From the NCBI GenBank assembly GCA_964471825.1, contig CAYYKD010000017.1:6176-70175 (forward strand): 64,000 nucleotides of DNA, given 5' to 3'. Shown one piece after another: positions 1 to 8,660 of the stretch; position 1 is the stretch's first letter; each line of letters starts with the position of its first letter. Made by a program: the position numbers and the translations under genes. Below the pieces are notes generated by a model. The model ran no database searches and was not told the origin of the DNA. It saw nothing but the letters and a program-made list of their open reading frames with translations. Source of the DNA: CAYYKD01 sp964471825. GTDB taxonomy: Bacteria > Spirochaetota > GWE2-31-10 > CAYYKD01.

Positions 1-660
1 TACCCTACCCGAGCCGCTCAACTTTGCAAGAAATAACCCCTCACCACCAAAGATCATTGTTTTTAGATTACCTGCAGCCTGTATATCGTAGTTAAGTGAT
101 GGTTCAAATGCAACAAGACACCCGGTATCTACCCTAAGCGTTTCATTATTCAAAACCCTCTCAATGATGTAACCGCCGGCATGGATAAATGCCATCCCAT
201 CTCCGAGTATTTTTTGTAGAATAAACCCCTCACCGCCAAAAAGCCCTGTACCAATATTCTTATTAAACTCAATGTCCAGTTTTGTCCCAAGAGCCGCACA
301 TAGAAATGCCCCCTTCTGACAGATCAGATAGTTGTTTACCTTAGACATATCAATAGGAATAATCTTTCCCGGATAGCAGCCTGCAAATCCTACTTTTCTC
401 TTCACCGATCCTCTATTTGTGAAATGAGTTAAGAACAAAGACTCCTTAGTTAGAAATCTCTTCCCAACATTGAAAAGTTTAGACCCTAAACTTTCGTTAA
501 CATCTGAGCCATCCCCCATTTTTGCCTCATATACAATGTCATCCTCTATAAACAGAAGACTCCCCCCCTCAGCTATAACCGTCTCGCCCGGATCCAACTC
601 GACCTCAACCACCTGCAAATCATCACCTTTAATTTCATAGTCAATCTCATGGCATTTCAT
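1..660 (-). CDS. AIM24 family protein, C-terminus cut by window edge
   Basis: Translation of the minus strand from the ATG at 658-660 stays open to base 1, giving 220 codons without a stop. The product looks like the AIM24/TIGR00266 family, a compact beta-rich fold of unknown biochemical function. Visible are the glycine-rich repeats of that family, for example GDGMAFIHAGG near residue 155 and FGGEGLFLAKLSGSG near the edge. A GGAGG ribosome-binding site lies 5 bases before the ATG. Family members are about 220-260 residues, so only the extreme C-terminus is missing. No partner is visible, because its downstream neighbour is outside the window. Family assignment is by recognition of sequence pattern; role unknown. 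Confidence 0.75.
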   Translation of the reverse strand, partial: MKCHEIDYEIKGDDLQVVEVELDPGETVIAEGGSLLFIEDDIVYEAKMGDGSDVNESLGSKLFNVGKRFLTKESLFLTHFTNRGSVKRKVGFAGCYPGKIIPIDMSKVNNYLICQKGAFLCAALGTKLDIEFNKNIGTGLFGGEGFILQKILGDGMAFIHAGGYIIERVLNNETLRVDTGCLVAFEPSLNYDIQAAGNLKTMIFGGEGLFLAKLSGSGRV

Positions 661-909
661 AGACACCTCCAAAAGTTCTATAAGTTTTTCCTACTCATAC
701 AGCATTTTTATCACTTACCCCTGACTCTCATTTAACTGTTTAATCAAAATCCTCATTAAACAGTAGAGCTGCGGAGTCTTTTATTCTGGCTCGAACAGAC
801 AACCAACTATAAAAAAATATTATATTATTTTAAAAACTAAGTCAATTTTATTTTTCCCTGATTTTTTTTCTCAGAATTTTAGGTATTTTAAAGGTCCATT
901 AAATTTGAC

Positions 910-936
910 TTGACAAATACCGGTCTTACCTATAAT
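910..936 (+). promoter_or_regulatory. sigma70-type promoter, start of a probably leaderless mRNA
   Basis: TTGACA at 910-915 and TATAAT at 931-936, spacer 15 bases (a TAATAT shifted by 2 gives a spacer nearer 17). The ATG of the radical SAM gene is at 945, only 8 bases after the -10 box. Transcription would begin at or next to the start codon, and no Shine-Dalgarno sequence lies between. Confidence 0.55.
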
Positions 937-944
937 ATTGAAAT

Positions 945-1814
945 ATGCAATACGAAGGAAACATTTTTAGGCCGCCGGCCGAACACAATAGCATTATTTT
1001 ACAGGTAACTACAGGCTGCTCACATAACGCCTGTGGATTTTGCGGACTATATAAGGACAAAAAATTCACTATCAAGAGTACCGAACAGATAATAAACGAC
1101 TTAAAGTATGCACAGGTTTACTACCCAAACACTAAGAGGGTCTTTCTCTGTGACGGCGATGCTCTAATCATACCGACAGAAAAACTGATAGAAATATTGG
1201 ATAACATAATATTGTACCTGCCCTGGATAACCAGAGTTGGAACCTACGCTAATGCCAAGAGTATTCTAAGGAAAACACCGGAAGAACTTGAAACACTTAA
1301 AAAGAAAAAGCTCGGCATACTCTACCTCGGTCTGGAGTCAGGCGATAACAATGTATTACATCGTATGAATAAAGGTGTTTGTGTAGAGGAACAGATCGAG
1401 GCAGGAAGAAGGGTAAAGTCTGCAGGAATGAAGCTTTCATGCACAGTTATCCTCGGTCTAGGCGGTAAATCCGGTAGTAAGGATCACGCTCTCCTAACGG
1501 CATCCGCACTCAGCAAGATAGACCCGAACTATGCTAATGCACTAAGTCTCATGATCGACCCATGCATGCCACTCTATAGCGACATTTCTAGCGGAATATT
1601 CATCCACCCTGACCCCATGGAAATACTTGCCGAACTTAGAATACTCATAGAGAATCTTCACCTCTCAGGCGGAATATTCAGTGCAAACCACGCCTCAAAC
1701 TACCTGCCCATACAGATCAGAATACCCGGCGGCAAAGATGAGGCACTTAAAATGATCGATGCAGCTCTAAATGGCAATATCTCTATAAAACCAGAATGGA
1801 TGAGAGCACTTTAA
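945..1814 (+). CDS. radical SAM protein, COG1032-like, function unknown
   Basis: A 289-residue radical SAM enzyme. The cluster-binding motif is GCSHNACGFC (residues 25-34), that is CX4CX2C. This spacing is usual in the subfamily with the GCSHN motif although most radical SAM proteins have CX3CX2C. Next comes the family's VFLCDGDAL strand (about 67-75) and a LYLGLESGD stretch (about 128-136) typical of the barrel. There is no B12-binding or extra cluster domain, so it is a minimal version. The substrate is unknown. It stands alone: the AIM24 gene diverges upstream and thrH follows 141 bases downstream. The promoter overlaps the start codon, suggesting leaderless translation. Confidence 0.8.
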   Translation: MQYEGNIFRPPAEHNSIILQVTTGCSHNACGFCGLYKDKKFTIKSTEQIINDLKYAQVYYPNTKRVFLCDGDALIIPTEKLIEILDNIILYLPWITRVGTYANAKSILRKTPEELETLKKKKLGILYLGLESGDNNVLHRMNKGVCVEEQIEAGRRVKSAGMKLSCTVILGLGGKSGSKDHALLTASALSKIDPNYANALSLMIDPCMPLYSDISSGIFIHPDPMEILAELRILIENLHLSGGIFSANHASNYLPIQIRIPGGKDEALKMIDAALNGNISIKPEWMRAL

Positions 1815-1955
1815 ATTCTTTTATCGTCTAATTTGGTCTTGACAATACTGACTATAAAGTTTATTTTAACCTGTCGATTTCTAATGAGGCTCTTACAAAT
1901 ATCAGTGTTTTGCCGAGAACCTCTACTAATATTATTAAACCTGGAGAATATATCT

Positions 1956-2573
1956 ATGATTTTAGCTTGCTTAGACTTAGAGGGCGTTTTACTACCTGAG
2001 ATTTGGATAAATGTAGCAGACAAATTTGGCGTTAAAGAGTTGCGACTTACAACGAGAGATATAAGTGACTACGATCAACTTATGAATCATAGAATTAAAA
2101 TTCTAAGAGAAAAAAACATCAAGATGAAAGATATTGAAGAGGTTATTGCGACTCTATCACCGCTTGATGGTGCAAGCGACTTTCTTAACAGATTAAGAGA
2201 AAAATTTCAGATCATTATTCTATCTGATACATTTTATCAATTTGCAATGCCACTTATGAAGAAGCTTGGATACCCAACACTTTTCTGTCATAAGTTAATA
2301 ATTGACAAGGAAGGGTTCATATCAGGTTACAAACTTAGAATAAAGGACTCAAAAAGAGAAAGTGTTAAGGCATTTCATAAGATTAACTTCTCTGTAATAG
2401 CAACAGGGGACAGCTATAATGATACAACTATGCTTGGCGAGGCTGATAAGGGCATATTGTTTTGTCCGCCTGACAATGTTATTAAAGAATTTCCTCAATT
2501 TCAAGTTGCAGTTACATATGATAAATTATTTGAGCTTTTCTGCGATGCAGAGAAAGAGATATTAAAAAAATAA
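1956..2573 (+). CDS. thrH: ThrH: phosphoserine phosphatase / homoserine phosphotransferase
   Basis: A HAD-superfamily protein of 205 residues, matching the usual ThrH length (about 203). ThrH removes phosphate from phosphoserine and can pass it to homoserine, linking serine and threonine synthesis. HAD motif I is CLDLEGVLLPEIW (residues 5-17; the catalytic pair reads DxE rather than the usual DxD, as in ThrH). ILSDTFY (motif II) and GDSYNDTTM (motif IV) are intact. I chose the ATG at 1956 because it has GGAG 9 bases upstream and removes a 41-residue N-terminal tail that does not resemble the family. No other serine or threonine gene is nearby, so it is probably transcribed alone. Confidence 0.9.
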   Translation: MILACLDLEGVLLPEIWINVADKFGVKELRLTTRDISDYDQLMNHRIKILREKNIKMKDIEEVIATLSPLDGASDFLNRLREKFQIIILSDTFYQFAMPLMKKLGYPTLFCHKLIIDKEGFISGYKLRIKDSKRESVKAFHKINFSVIATGDSYNDTTMLGEADKGILFCPPDNVIKEFPQFQVAVTYDKLFELFCDAEKEILKK

Positions 2574-2683
2574 TTTTCTCATGAAATAAACCTTGAAAAT
2601 ATTTTAATTTTCTGATATTTGATATATATTGACATAGTTCCTGATTCATAAAAATTAACCAATTTAAAAAAAATGAGTTTATA

Positions 2684-3553
2684 ATGGTAATTGATCAACA
2701 AACGCAAATTAGAATTAACAGATTCATTCAAAAAATGCCTCCGTTACCTCTAACAGTCAGCAAGGTTCTAGAGGTTACGAGAAATCCAAAGACAGATGCA
2801 AAGGCACTTAACGATGTTGTAAGCCTTGATCCTGTATTAACCGGCAAGGTCTTAAAACTTGTAAACTCGGCATACTACTCGCTTTCTAATCAAGTAACCT
2901 CTCTGGTAAGAGCAATAATTATGCTTGGAATAAACACTGTTAAAAATCTCGTTCTATCGACAGCAGTTATCTCTACTGTTAAAAAGGCAGAAAACTTTAA
3001 TGCTCTTGACATGGATTCATTTTGGAAACACTCAATCGGAGTAGGTGTAATATCAAAGAAACTTGCACAATCAATGAAAATTGACCCAAAAAAACTGGAA
3101 GAGTACTTTGTTGCAGGACTATTGCACGATATCGGAAAAATTCCGTTAAATGCAGAGGTCTCCGATGAGTACATAAAAGCTATTAGCTATGCAAGACAGA
3201 ACAAAGCACAATTCTCAATCATCGAAACAGAATTTTTTGGACTTAATCATGCCGATATTGGTATAAGAATAAGCGAATTATGGAAACTTAATAAACCACT
3301 TCACTATACAATTCAATATCATCACGCTATTGATGATTGTCCAGATGAGTATAGAGAGTTTGTAGCTGTTATTTCACTTGCTAATATTATTGCATGCAGA
3401 TCAAATATTGGCTTTGCCGGAGACAGCGTTCCGGCACAAGACGAAGACAAGCTGATGGAGATAACACAGCTAAAATGGAAAGATATAGAGGATGTTGAGT
3501 CGAGTGCAGAAGATGCAATTAAAAAAGCCATGATCTTCTTAAATTTAATATAA
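2684..3553 (+). CDS. HDOD domain signalling protein
   Basis: A 289-residue single-domain HDOD protein. The domain starts at about residue 15 with the signature PPLPLTVSKVLEV and contains LDPVLTGKVLKLVNSA and a LLHDIGKIPLN stretch (about 145-155) that keeps the HD pair. HDOD proteins are regulatory; many act with c-di-GMP or chemotaxis systems and most lack proven hydrolase activity. There is no fused receiver or GGDEF domain. A TTGACA at 2629-2634 could be a -35 box but no convincing -10 follows. Neighbours give no functional clue; the role here is inferred only as signalling. Confidence 0.85.
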   Translation: MVIDQQTQIRINRFIQKMPPLPLTVSKVLEVTRNPKTDAKALNDVVSLDPVLTGKVLKLVNSAYYSLSNQVTSLVRAIIMLGINTVKNLVLSTAVISTVKKAENFNALDMDSFWKHSIGVGVISKKLAQSMKIDPKKLEEYFVAGLLHDIGKIPLNAEVSDEYIKAISYARQNKAQFSIIETEFFGLNHADIGIRISELWKLNKPLHYTIQYHHAIDDCPDEYREFVAVISLANIIACRSNIGFAGDSVPAQDEDKLMEITQLKWKDIEDVESSAEDAIKKAMIFLNLI

Positions 3554-3651
3554 AGACACTCTTGCAAAAAAATAATCAGATTTTGATATCCGTTTTTTTA
3601 GGTATTATTAGGCTTGTTATTTGTTGTATTTTATGATAGATATTTATTTAT

Positions 3652-4425
3652 ATGCGATTTGGATTAATATCTATTTTCATTTTTATTCACTCTTTTTTAC
3701 CTTCATTATTATTTTCAAATATTTTTACCTCAAGAGATCAAAGGTCCTCAGAGTTTAACTATAAAATAACAAACATAAGAACATTTTCTATAGAGACAGG
3801 AAACGATCTCCTGTATTATAGAGGGAATAACATATCGTTAAATTTCTTTCTTATATCAAATTTAAGTTTAAACCCGGCACTAAACTTCGAACAATCATTT
3901 ACATTTAATACCAAAAGCGGTCTTGATACCGCAGGCTTAACCTACCATTTTCAACCTATAAGATTTATTCGTTTGTCTCATAGCTATGTGTTTAAATTCT
4001 ACAGTCAATATCGTGTAGCAGAACATAATTTCGTTAATCTATTACATCTTCAAGTGACTCATAATAAATTTGTCCACTTCTTCCACTCAGTCGGATTTTC
4101 ACTTCAGATTGTTGATTTTGACACTACAAATTTCTCTTCAACCTATAAAAATGACTGGTATTTCTATTTTATAACACTTGTAGATTTTACCCTCAGAATT
4201 AATCCGGTGAAATACTATTCTATCGAATTTTCATTAACAAATTATGATAAAAATCAAATCTATTCATTCAATTATGTTGAATTTAGAATTAAGAATTTTT
4301 TTCGTCTAAATAGTTCAACAATGATCTACTTCACCATTTCTGCAGGGTATACCGGGAGTCTTCCTTTTGCCGGTATTCTATCTGTAGTAAAGGGGACGAT
4401 AGGGGTAAAATATGCATTACATTAA
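3652..4425 (+). CDS. exported hypothetical protein, probable outer-membrane barrel
   Basis: A 257-residue protein with a hydrophobic N-terminal signal (residues 1-23). The rest is rich in alternating polar and aromatic residues (many F, Y, N, S), the pattern of outer-membrane beta strands, and ends close to an aromatic residue. I recognise no family. The stop codon overlaps the start of the next gene by 14 bases, so the two are translationally coupled. That second gene encodes a lipoprotein phosphoesterase. The pair probably acts together at the cell envelope; this is inference. The leader is AT-rich with no strong Shine-Dalgarno sequence. Confidence 0.55.
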   Translation: MRFGLISIFIFIHSFLPSLLFSNIFTSRDQRSSEFNYKITNIRTFSIETGNDLLYYRGNNISLNFFLISNLSLNPALNFEQSFTFNTKSGLDTAGLTYHFQPIRFIRLSHSYVFKFYSQYRVAEHNFVNLLHLQVTHNKFVHFFHSVGFSLQIVDFDTTNFSSTYKNDWYFYFITLVDFTLRINPVKYYSIEFSLTNYDKNQIYSFNYVEFRIKNFFRLNSSTMIYFTISAGYTGSLPFAGILSVVKGTIGVKYALH

Positions 4426-5224
4426 AGCGTTATTTTTAATTCTTATTGCTTCGGTTCATATTTCATGCGACATTTTTGATCTCTCAGGACTTTTCTTCAC
4501 CACTGATGTTGATAGTAGAATGCATTACAATCTTACACTCACAGAAAATCAAGCTCCAATTATTAATGATGTGCAAAACTACACCTTCCTTATTATGGCC
4601 GACTTTCATTATAAAGACAACAACCCCTCATATATTAAAAATGCCTATTCAAAGATACCGGATCTGAGTTTTATAATAGTACTTGGCGATATTACAGAGG
4701 CGGGCTTAAAAACTCACTATGATTCAGTTAAAGAAGATTCGGTCAGTGTTGATATTCCTGTCTATCATTGTATTGGAAATCACGATCTATATAACGGTGG
4801 ATACAAGTATTTTAAGGAATATTTTGGAAGAACTGTTTACAGTTTTGTAATAGATAAGAAATTATTTCTATTTATGGACACAGCAAATAGTACACTTGGA
4901 ATACCTCAGAGACAATATATAACTGATCTATTAAACGAGAACTATGAGGAGTTTATGGTTTTTACCCATTACAGCCTTATTGATAAAGAGATCCAGTCTC
5001 CAACAGCAATGAGTAACCCTGAAGACACCTACTTCCTGTTTGATGTTTTTGAAGATAGCAAAGTAAAATTTGTTTTTTCCGGTCATCTTCACACACTTCT
5101 TGAGTTAAATATTAGAAATACTAACTATATCACAATACCAGCATCTAAGGACACCTACAAAAAGGCATGCCTGGTTAGGGTAACTAATGCTATATCAAAC
5201 TATGAAATTGTTTCACTCTATTAA
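4412..5224 (+). CDS. lipoprotein metallophosphoesterase (calcineurin-like)
   Basis: A 270-residue protein with a lipobox (ASVHISC, Cys at residue 19), so probably lipid-anchored. All calcineurin-fold metal motifs are present in order: MADFHY (DxH, about 62-67), LGDITEAG (GD, about 93-100), CIGNHD (about 122-127), FTHYS (about 187-191) and SGHLH (about 229-233). The family uses two metals to cut phosphomonoesters or diesters; the substrate is unknown. It overlaps the upstream barrel-like gene by 14 bases and its stop codon overlaps that of the convergent yitT-like gene at 5221-5224. Confidence 0.85.
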   Translation: MHYIKALFLILIASVHISCDIFDLSGLFFTTDVDSRMHYNLTLTENQAPIINDVQNYTFLIMADFHYKDNNPSYIKNAYSKIPDLSFIIVLGDITEAGLKTHYDSVKEDSVSVDIPVYHCIGNHDLYNGGYKYFKEYFGRTVYSFVIDKKLFLFMDTANSTLGIPQRQYITDLLNENYEEFMVFTHYSLIDKEIQSPTAMSNPEDTYFLFDVFEDSKVKFVFSGHLHTLLELNIRNTNYITIPASKDTYKKACLVRVTNAISNYEIVSLY

Positions 5225-6180
5225 ACACCCTTCTTAAATCCTCTACCTATAGTCTCAAACACTTCATTTACAATAATAAATGCCGTATCATCAATTCTCA
5301 AAATATTTGATTTAAACTTGGTCAACTCACTTCGACTAACAACAACATATATAAGATCTCTAGCAGGACTATGACCGGCATAGCCATACCCACCGGCAGC
5401 CGAAAAAGCCGTAAACCCTCTATCAAGATCATCTATAATATACTGCTTGATCTTATTTATTTTTTCTTCAGATTGACTGATTATCATCACACCCTTTGTC
5501 CTAGAATATCCCTCAACAACCATATCTGTTATTCTTGCACATATATACATCGATAACCATGCCCATAGGATCAGATTTCCATCCTTAAACATGATACCGG
5601 TAAATATTATTATTGCAGTTTCTACAATCAGATAACCGTTTCCTATTGAGATCCCAAAATACTTCTTTAGAAGAAGCACAGGAATATCAGTTCCGCCTGT
5701 AGAACCGTTAAATTTTATTATTATACCTATGCCGGCACCAAGTATCACAGCACCTGCAAGAACAGCTAAAAATATCTCACTTGTTAGAGCGTACTCTCCG
5801 GTTGCACCGACCTGAATTAGGAAATCCTTAAAACCAGCTATCTTAGATGTAACCGGATATGATGTCATATCAGTTGCAACAGACACGCCTATAATTGCAT
5901 AGACTGTTTTAAGTCCAAATCCACGACCAAGTGTAAAGACACCTACAATAAATAGAGGGACATTAAATAACAACATTGCCCACCCAATCGGCATCTTAAA
6001 AAAATAATACAATAACTGAGAAAGACCACCTACTCCACCCGGTGCGGCTTTAAATGGCACAAGAAATAATGAATACCCAATTCCGCAAAGGATAGCTCCA
6101 ATTGTTATCCCTATAACATCCCGCAATGTATCTTTAAGTGCTTGTTTTGAAAAATCAAACTTGAATAAATCCTTAATCAT
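5221..6180 (-). CDS. YitT family membrane protein
   Basis: A 319-residue integral membrane protein of the YitT/DUF161 family with a C-terminal DUF2179 domain. Five or six hydrophobic segments are visible between residues 18 and 215. The N-terminal glycine-rich AAPGGVGGLSQL motif and GSTGGTDIPVLLLKK (about 160-175) are typical. The soluble C-terminus (about 230-310) has the DUF2179 pattern RGFTAFSAAGGY followed by IVVSR-like strands. Transport substrate is unknown. It follows rsfS by 8 bases and is likely the last gene of the dgc-rsfS-yitT transcription unit. The AGGTCCT just before the ATG gives an AGGA/AGGT-type ribosome site. Confidence 0.85.
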   Translation of the reverse strand: MIKDLFKFDFSKQALKDTLRDVIGITIGAILCGIGYSLFLVPFKAAPGGVGGLSQLLYYFFKMPIGWAMLLFNVPLFIVGVFTLGRGFGLKTVYAIIGVSVATDMTSYPVTSKIAGFKDFLIQVGATGEYALTSEIFLAVLAGAVILGAGIGIIIKFNGSTGGTDIPVLLLKKYFGISIGNGYLIVETAIIIFTGIMFKDGNLILWAWLSMYICARITDMVVEGYSRTKGVMIISQSEEKINKIKQYIIDDLDRGFTAFSAAGGYGYAGHSPARDLIYVVVSRSELTKFKSNILRIDDTAFIIVNEVFETIGRGFKKGV

Positions 6181-6188
6181 AGGACCTC

Positions 6189-6548
6189 CTAGTGAATCAC
6201 AACACCTTTTGCATAAATCTTTTCAAGTGAATACAATTCTCTTGTCTCTTGAAGAAAAACATTAAATATAATATCACCTGCATCAATTAATTGCCATGGA
6301 TTATTAACCTCCGTTGATTGGCTGTATTGTACAGGTCTTTTATCATTCTCTTTAACATAGTCAATTATATACTTAGAAAGTGCATTCGAGTGTGGTAAGG
6401 AGGTAGTAGTAACAATAAATATATACCTACCTACAGATGAAACATTCTCAACATCAATTACTCTTAGGTTTTCACCCTTCTTTTCTTTAATAAAATCTAT
6501 CAATCCGGATATTAGCTTGTCCAAAAAAAACTCCTTAATTATTCTCAT
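6189..6548 (-). CDS. rsfS: ribosome silencing factor RsfS
   Basis: A 119-residue RsfS/Iojap protein, the normal length. RsfS binds ribosomal protein L14 (uL14) and blocks joining of the 30S and 50S subunits when nutrients are short. Family features are VIDVENVSSVGRYIFIVT (about 34-51), the TSLPHSNALS segment and the conserved W in NNPWQLIDAGDIIFNVF followed by REYSLEK-like ETRELYSLEKIY. I use the ATG at 6546-6548, which overlaps the stop of the upstream diguanylate cyclase gene as TGATG; a TTG directly before it is an alternative. Coupling to a signalling gene is unusual compared with the common nadD-rsfS order. Confidence 0.9.
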   Translation of the reverse strand: MRIIKEFFLDKLISGLIDFIKEKKGENLRVIDVENVSSVGRYIFIVTTTSLPHSNALSKYIIDYVKENDKRPVQYSQSTEVNNPWQLIDAGDIIFNVFLQETRELYSLEKIYAKGVVIH

Positions 6549-7741
6549 CAATTATTCTCATCTACAAAAACATCTTCAAAAATAACAACCTGATCTCTTC
6601 CATGCTCCTTTGCATAATAGAGTGCCTGATCTGCCCGGTTTATTAATTCTTCATTATCCTTATCTGTAATCCTAAACTCAGATATACCAAGACTAACGGT
6701 AACATTAAATGGATTATTGTGTTCATCATAAAAAATTATTGATTTCATTTTTTCACGAAATCGTTCTGCCGGTATCCTTGCATGTTGTCTGCTTGTTTCC
6801 GGTAGCAATACTACAAATTCTTCACCGCCATATCTTGCAACAATATCATTTTCCCTAAATATATCCTTTGATGCCAGCACCTCGCCCATTGCTCTCAACA
6901 CTTCATCACCGGTAAGATGTCCATAGGTATCATTTATGTTCTTAAAATGATCAATATCCATTAAGACACATGTAAATCTACCATAATGCTCCATTAGTTT
7001 GCCTATCGGTTTCTCGTCTTCCTTTAGGGGCAACTCTTTGATAGCCTGTTGAATGTTTGAAGGCACCTCAGCTTTACCAACCTCACCATTTTTAACATTT
7101 GCTATACGCCAATAATCACGCATAGTTCTAGTCTTTTCCTCTTCCATCTTTTCAAAAAAGGCCCGCCTATTTAGAACCTTAGTCAGAAAATCTGTCATGG
7201 ACATAGCGTGAAGCTTTTCATTTAGCTCCTCGATCTCAGCCTTCTGTCTTGTTATTATAGCGGAGTCAACTATAGTCTGAAAAGAGTTGATAATATACTC
7301 ATTCAACCTTTCAATGTTAACAATTTTATGATAGATAAAATTTATCATCATTAGCAAATTGAGGGTTATAACTTCCATATTAGGCAGCTCTTTATCAGGC
7401 AAAAGATAGAAGTAGTTTTGAGCATTTGATATTTGATCAAGCTCCTCAGCTGAGAGTGCAATTTTTGATATAAAAAGAAAATGAGGTTTTCTTAGTTTAT
7501 ATTTTTCAGTAAAAATAAGATTGATATTCTTAATCTGATCTTCATTAACAATGTCCTTTGAGATTAAAACAAGGTTGATATTTTTGAAATTCTCAGAAGT
7601 CCGCACACTACTTACAACATCCGGTAAATCAGACAATTTACATACATCGAGTGAATATTCTAACTTCTTGTTTTTAAGTATATCTGAAAAATTTTCAACA
7701 TTGTCTTTTACCAAAAAAACACAGAATCCACTTTTATCCAT
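6548..7741 (-). CDS. diguanylate cyclase with receiver-like N-terminus
   Basis: A 397-residue protein predicted to make c-di-GMP. Residues 1-125 look like a degenerate receiver fold. A helical linker (about 155-180, AEIEELNEKLHAMS) leads into GGDEF, starting at MTDFLTKVLNRRAFF. The active site is RYGGEEFVVLLPE (about 305-317). An inhibitory I-site RxxD (REND) lies just before it. About 55 residues rich in charged amino acids are inserted between the first helix and CVLMDIDHFKNINDTYGH; the canonical domain has about 15 there. The gene starts 36 bases after the HadB-like gene and overlaps rsfS by one base. Confidence 0.9.
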   Translation of the reverse strand: MDKSGFCVFLVKDNVENFSDILKNKKLEYSLDVCKLSDLPDVVSSVRTSENFKNINLVLISKDIVNEDQIKNINLIFTEKYKLRKPHFLFISKIALSAEELDQISNAQNYFYLLPDKELPNMEVITLNLLMMINFIYHKIVNIERLNEYIINSFQTIVDSAIITRQKAEIEELNEKLHAMSMTDFLTKVLNRRAFFEKMEEEKTRTMRDYWRIANVKNGEVGKAEVPSNIQQAIKELPLKEDEKPIGKLMEHYGRFTCVLMDIDHFKNINDTYGHLTGDEVLRAMGEVLASKDIFRENDIVARYGGEEFVVLLPETSRQHARIPAERFREKMKSIIFYDEHNNPFNVTVSLGISEFRITDKDNEELINRADQALYYAKEHGRDQVVIFEDVFVDENN

Positions 7742-7777
7742 AGCCCCTCACATACCCAAGAATATTACACATAATAA

Positions 7778-8197
7778 TTAAAACTTTATAGTAACTTTTC
7801 CCTCTAATTTCACTTCACCTTTCTGATCTTCAACAAGAACTTTACAATCAACGAAACGGCCATCTTCATTCTCGTATTTTTTCTTAACTTCACCCTTAGA
7901 GGTAAGTATATCACCAATATTTGACATAGCCTTGAACTGTACATTATATTTTGCTACATTCTTTATGCCGGCAAAACCTGTAATCATCTTACCCAATATT
8001 CCCATAATAAGCATGCCATGAGCTATCGTATCATGCAGACCAGCCTCCTTAGCATACTCAGGAATAGTATGTATAGGATTAAAGTCCCCTGATGCACCGG
8101 CATATTTAACCAGCTGTACTCTGGATATAGGTTCGTTAGTTTGAACCGGAAGTTGATATCCCTCTGTTATCTCTTCGAATTTAATCAGACTACTCAT
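7778..8197 (-). CDS. MaoC-like (R)-hydratase, HadB-type catalytic subunit
   Basis: A 139-residue single hot-dog-fold protein. The hydratase 2 motif is YAGASGDFNPIHTIPEYA (residues about 31-48), with the catalytic Asp and His of the MaoC family, followed by IAHGML. It most likely dehydrates (R)-3-hydroxyacyl thioesters in fatty acid synthesis. It overlaps the preceding HadA-like gene by 8 bases and follows fabF and fabG. That context and the matched pair (one subunit with, one without the catalytic dyad) point to a HadAB-type heterodimer like that of mycobacterial FAS-II. A role in (R)-specific enoyl-CoA hydration is the main alternative. Confidence 0.8.
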   Translation of the reverse strand: MSSLIKFEEITEGYQLPVQTNEPISRVQLVKYAGASGDFNPIHTIPEYAKEAGLHDTIAHGMLIMGILGKMITGFAGIKNVAKYNVQFKAMSNIGDILTSKGEVKKKYENEDGRFVDCKVLVEDQKGEVKLEGKVTIKF

Positions 8198-8645
8198 CTT
8201 TTTCCTCCCCTGACGGCATTACAACTATACTCATTTTCGCAACAAGTACAACCTCTTCGTTTCTTGTATAGGTTGTTTTAAAATTTGCCATCTCCATGAG
8301 AGATGATGATCTGAGGGATTCTATCTGCATAGTTCCTTTAATCTTATCTCCGGGATAGATAGGAGCGAAATATTCATAGGCCTCTTTAGCATGAAGAAGT
8401 CTCTTTATGTCAATACCTATCTCTGTCATTATTTCCCATATCTTTGGATATCCCCAAAAATTCATTACAGTTGGAAATGTTAGGGGAGCAGGTGTGTCTT
8501 TATACCCGGCCTTAACTGCCGCTTCTTTATCAAAAAAGATAGGATTATCATCGCCTATAGCAAGACATAATTCCTTTATCTTACTTCTATCAACCTCATA
8601 ATAATATGGAGGATATTCTTTTTTTTCGAAACTTAAATCAAGCAT
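8190..8645 (-). CDS. FAS1-type dehydratase N-domain protein, HadA-like structural subunit
   Basis: A 151-residue protein of the MaoC N-terminal dehydratase family (PF13452-like). The segment corresponding to the active site is AIGDDNPIFFDKEAA (about 30-44): the His of the catalytic motif is replaced by Phe, as expected for a non-catalytic HadA-type partner that shapes the acyl tunnel. Further support is FAPIYPGDKIKGTMQIES (about 92-109). It begins 16 bases after fabG and overlaps the catalytic subunit gene by 8 bases. Product identity as a heterodimer is inferred from gene order and residue pattern. Confidence 0.75.
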   Translation of the reverse strand: MLDLSFEKKEYPPYYYEVDRSKIKELCLAIGDDNPIFFDKEAAVKAGYKDTPAPLTFPTVMNFWGYPKIWEIMTEIGIDIKRLLHAKEAYEYFAPIYPGDKIKGTMQIESLRSSSLMEMANFKTTYTRNEEVVLVAKMSIVVMPSGEEKDE

Positions 8646-8660
8646 TTTTGTACCGCCTTG

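Noticed and set aside
1811..2023. Minus-strand reading frame opposite the start of thrH
   Set aside because: It overlaps the coding strand of thrH, has no ribosome site and no recognisable family; treated as a shadow. The same holds for other short frames opposite real genes.
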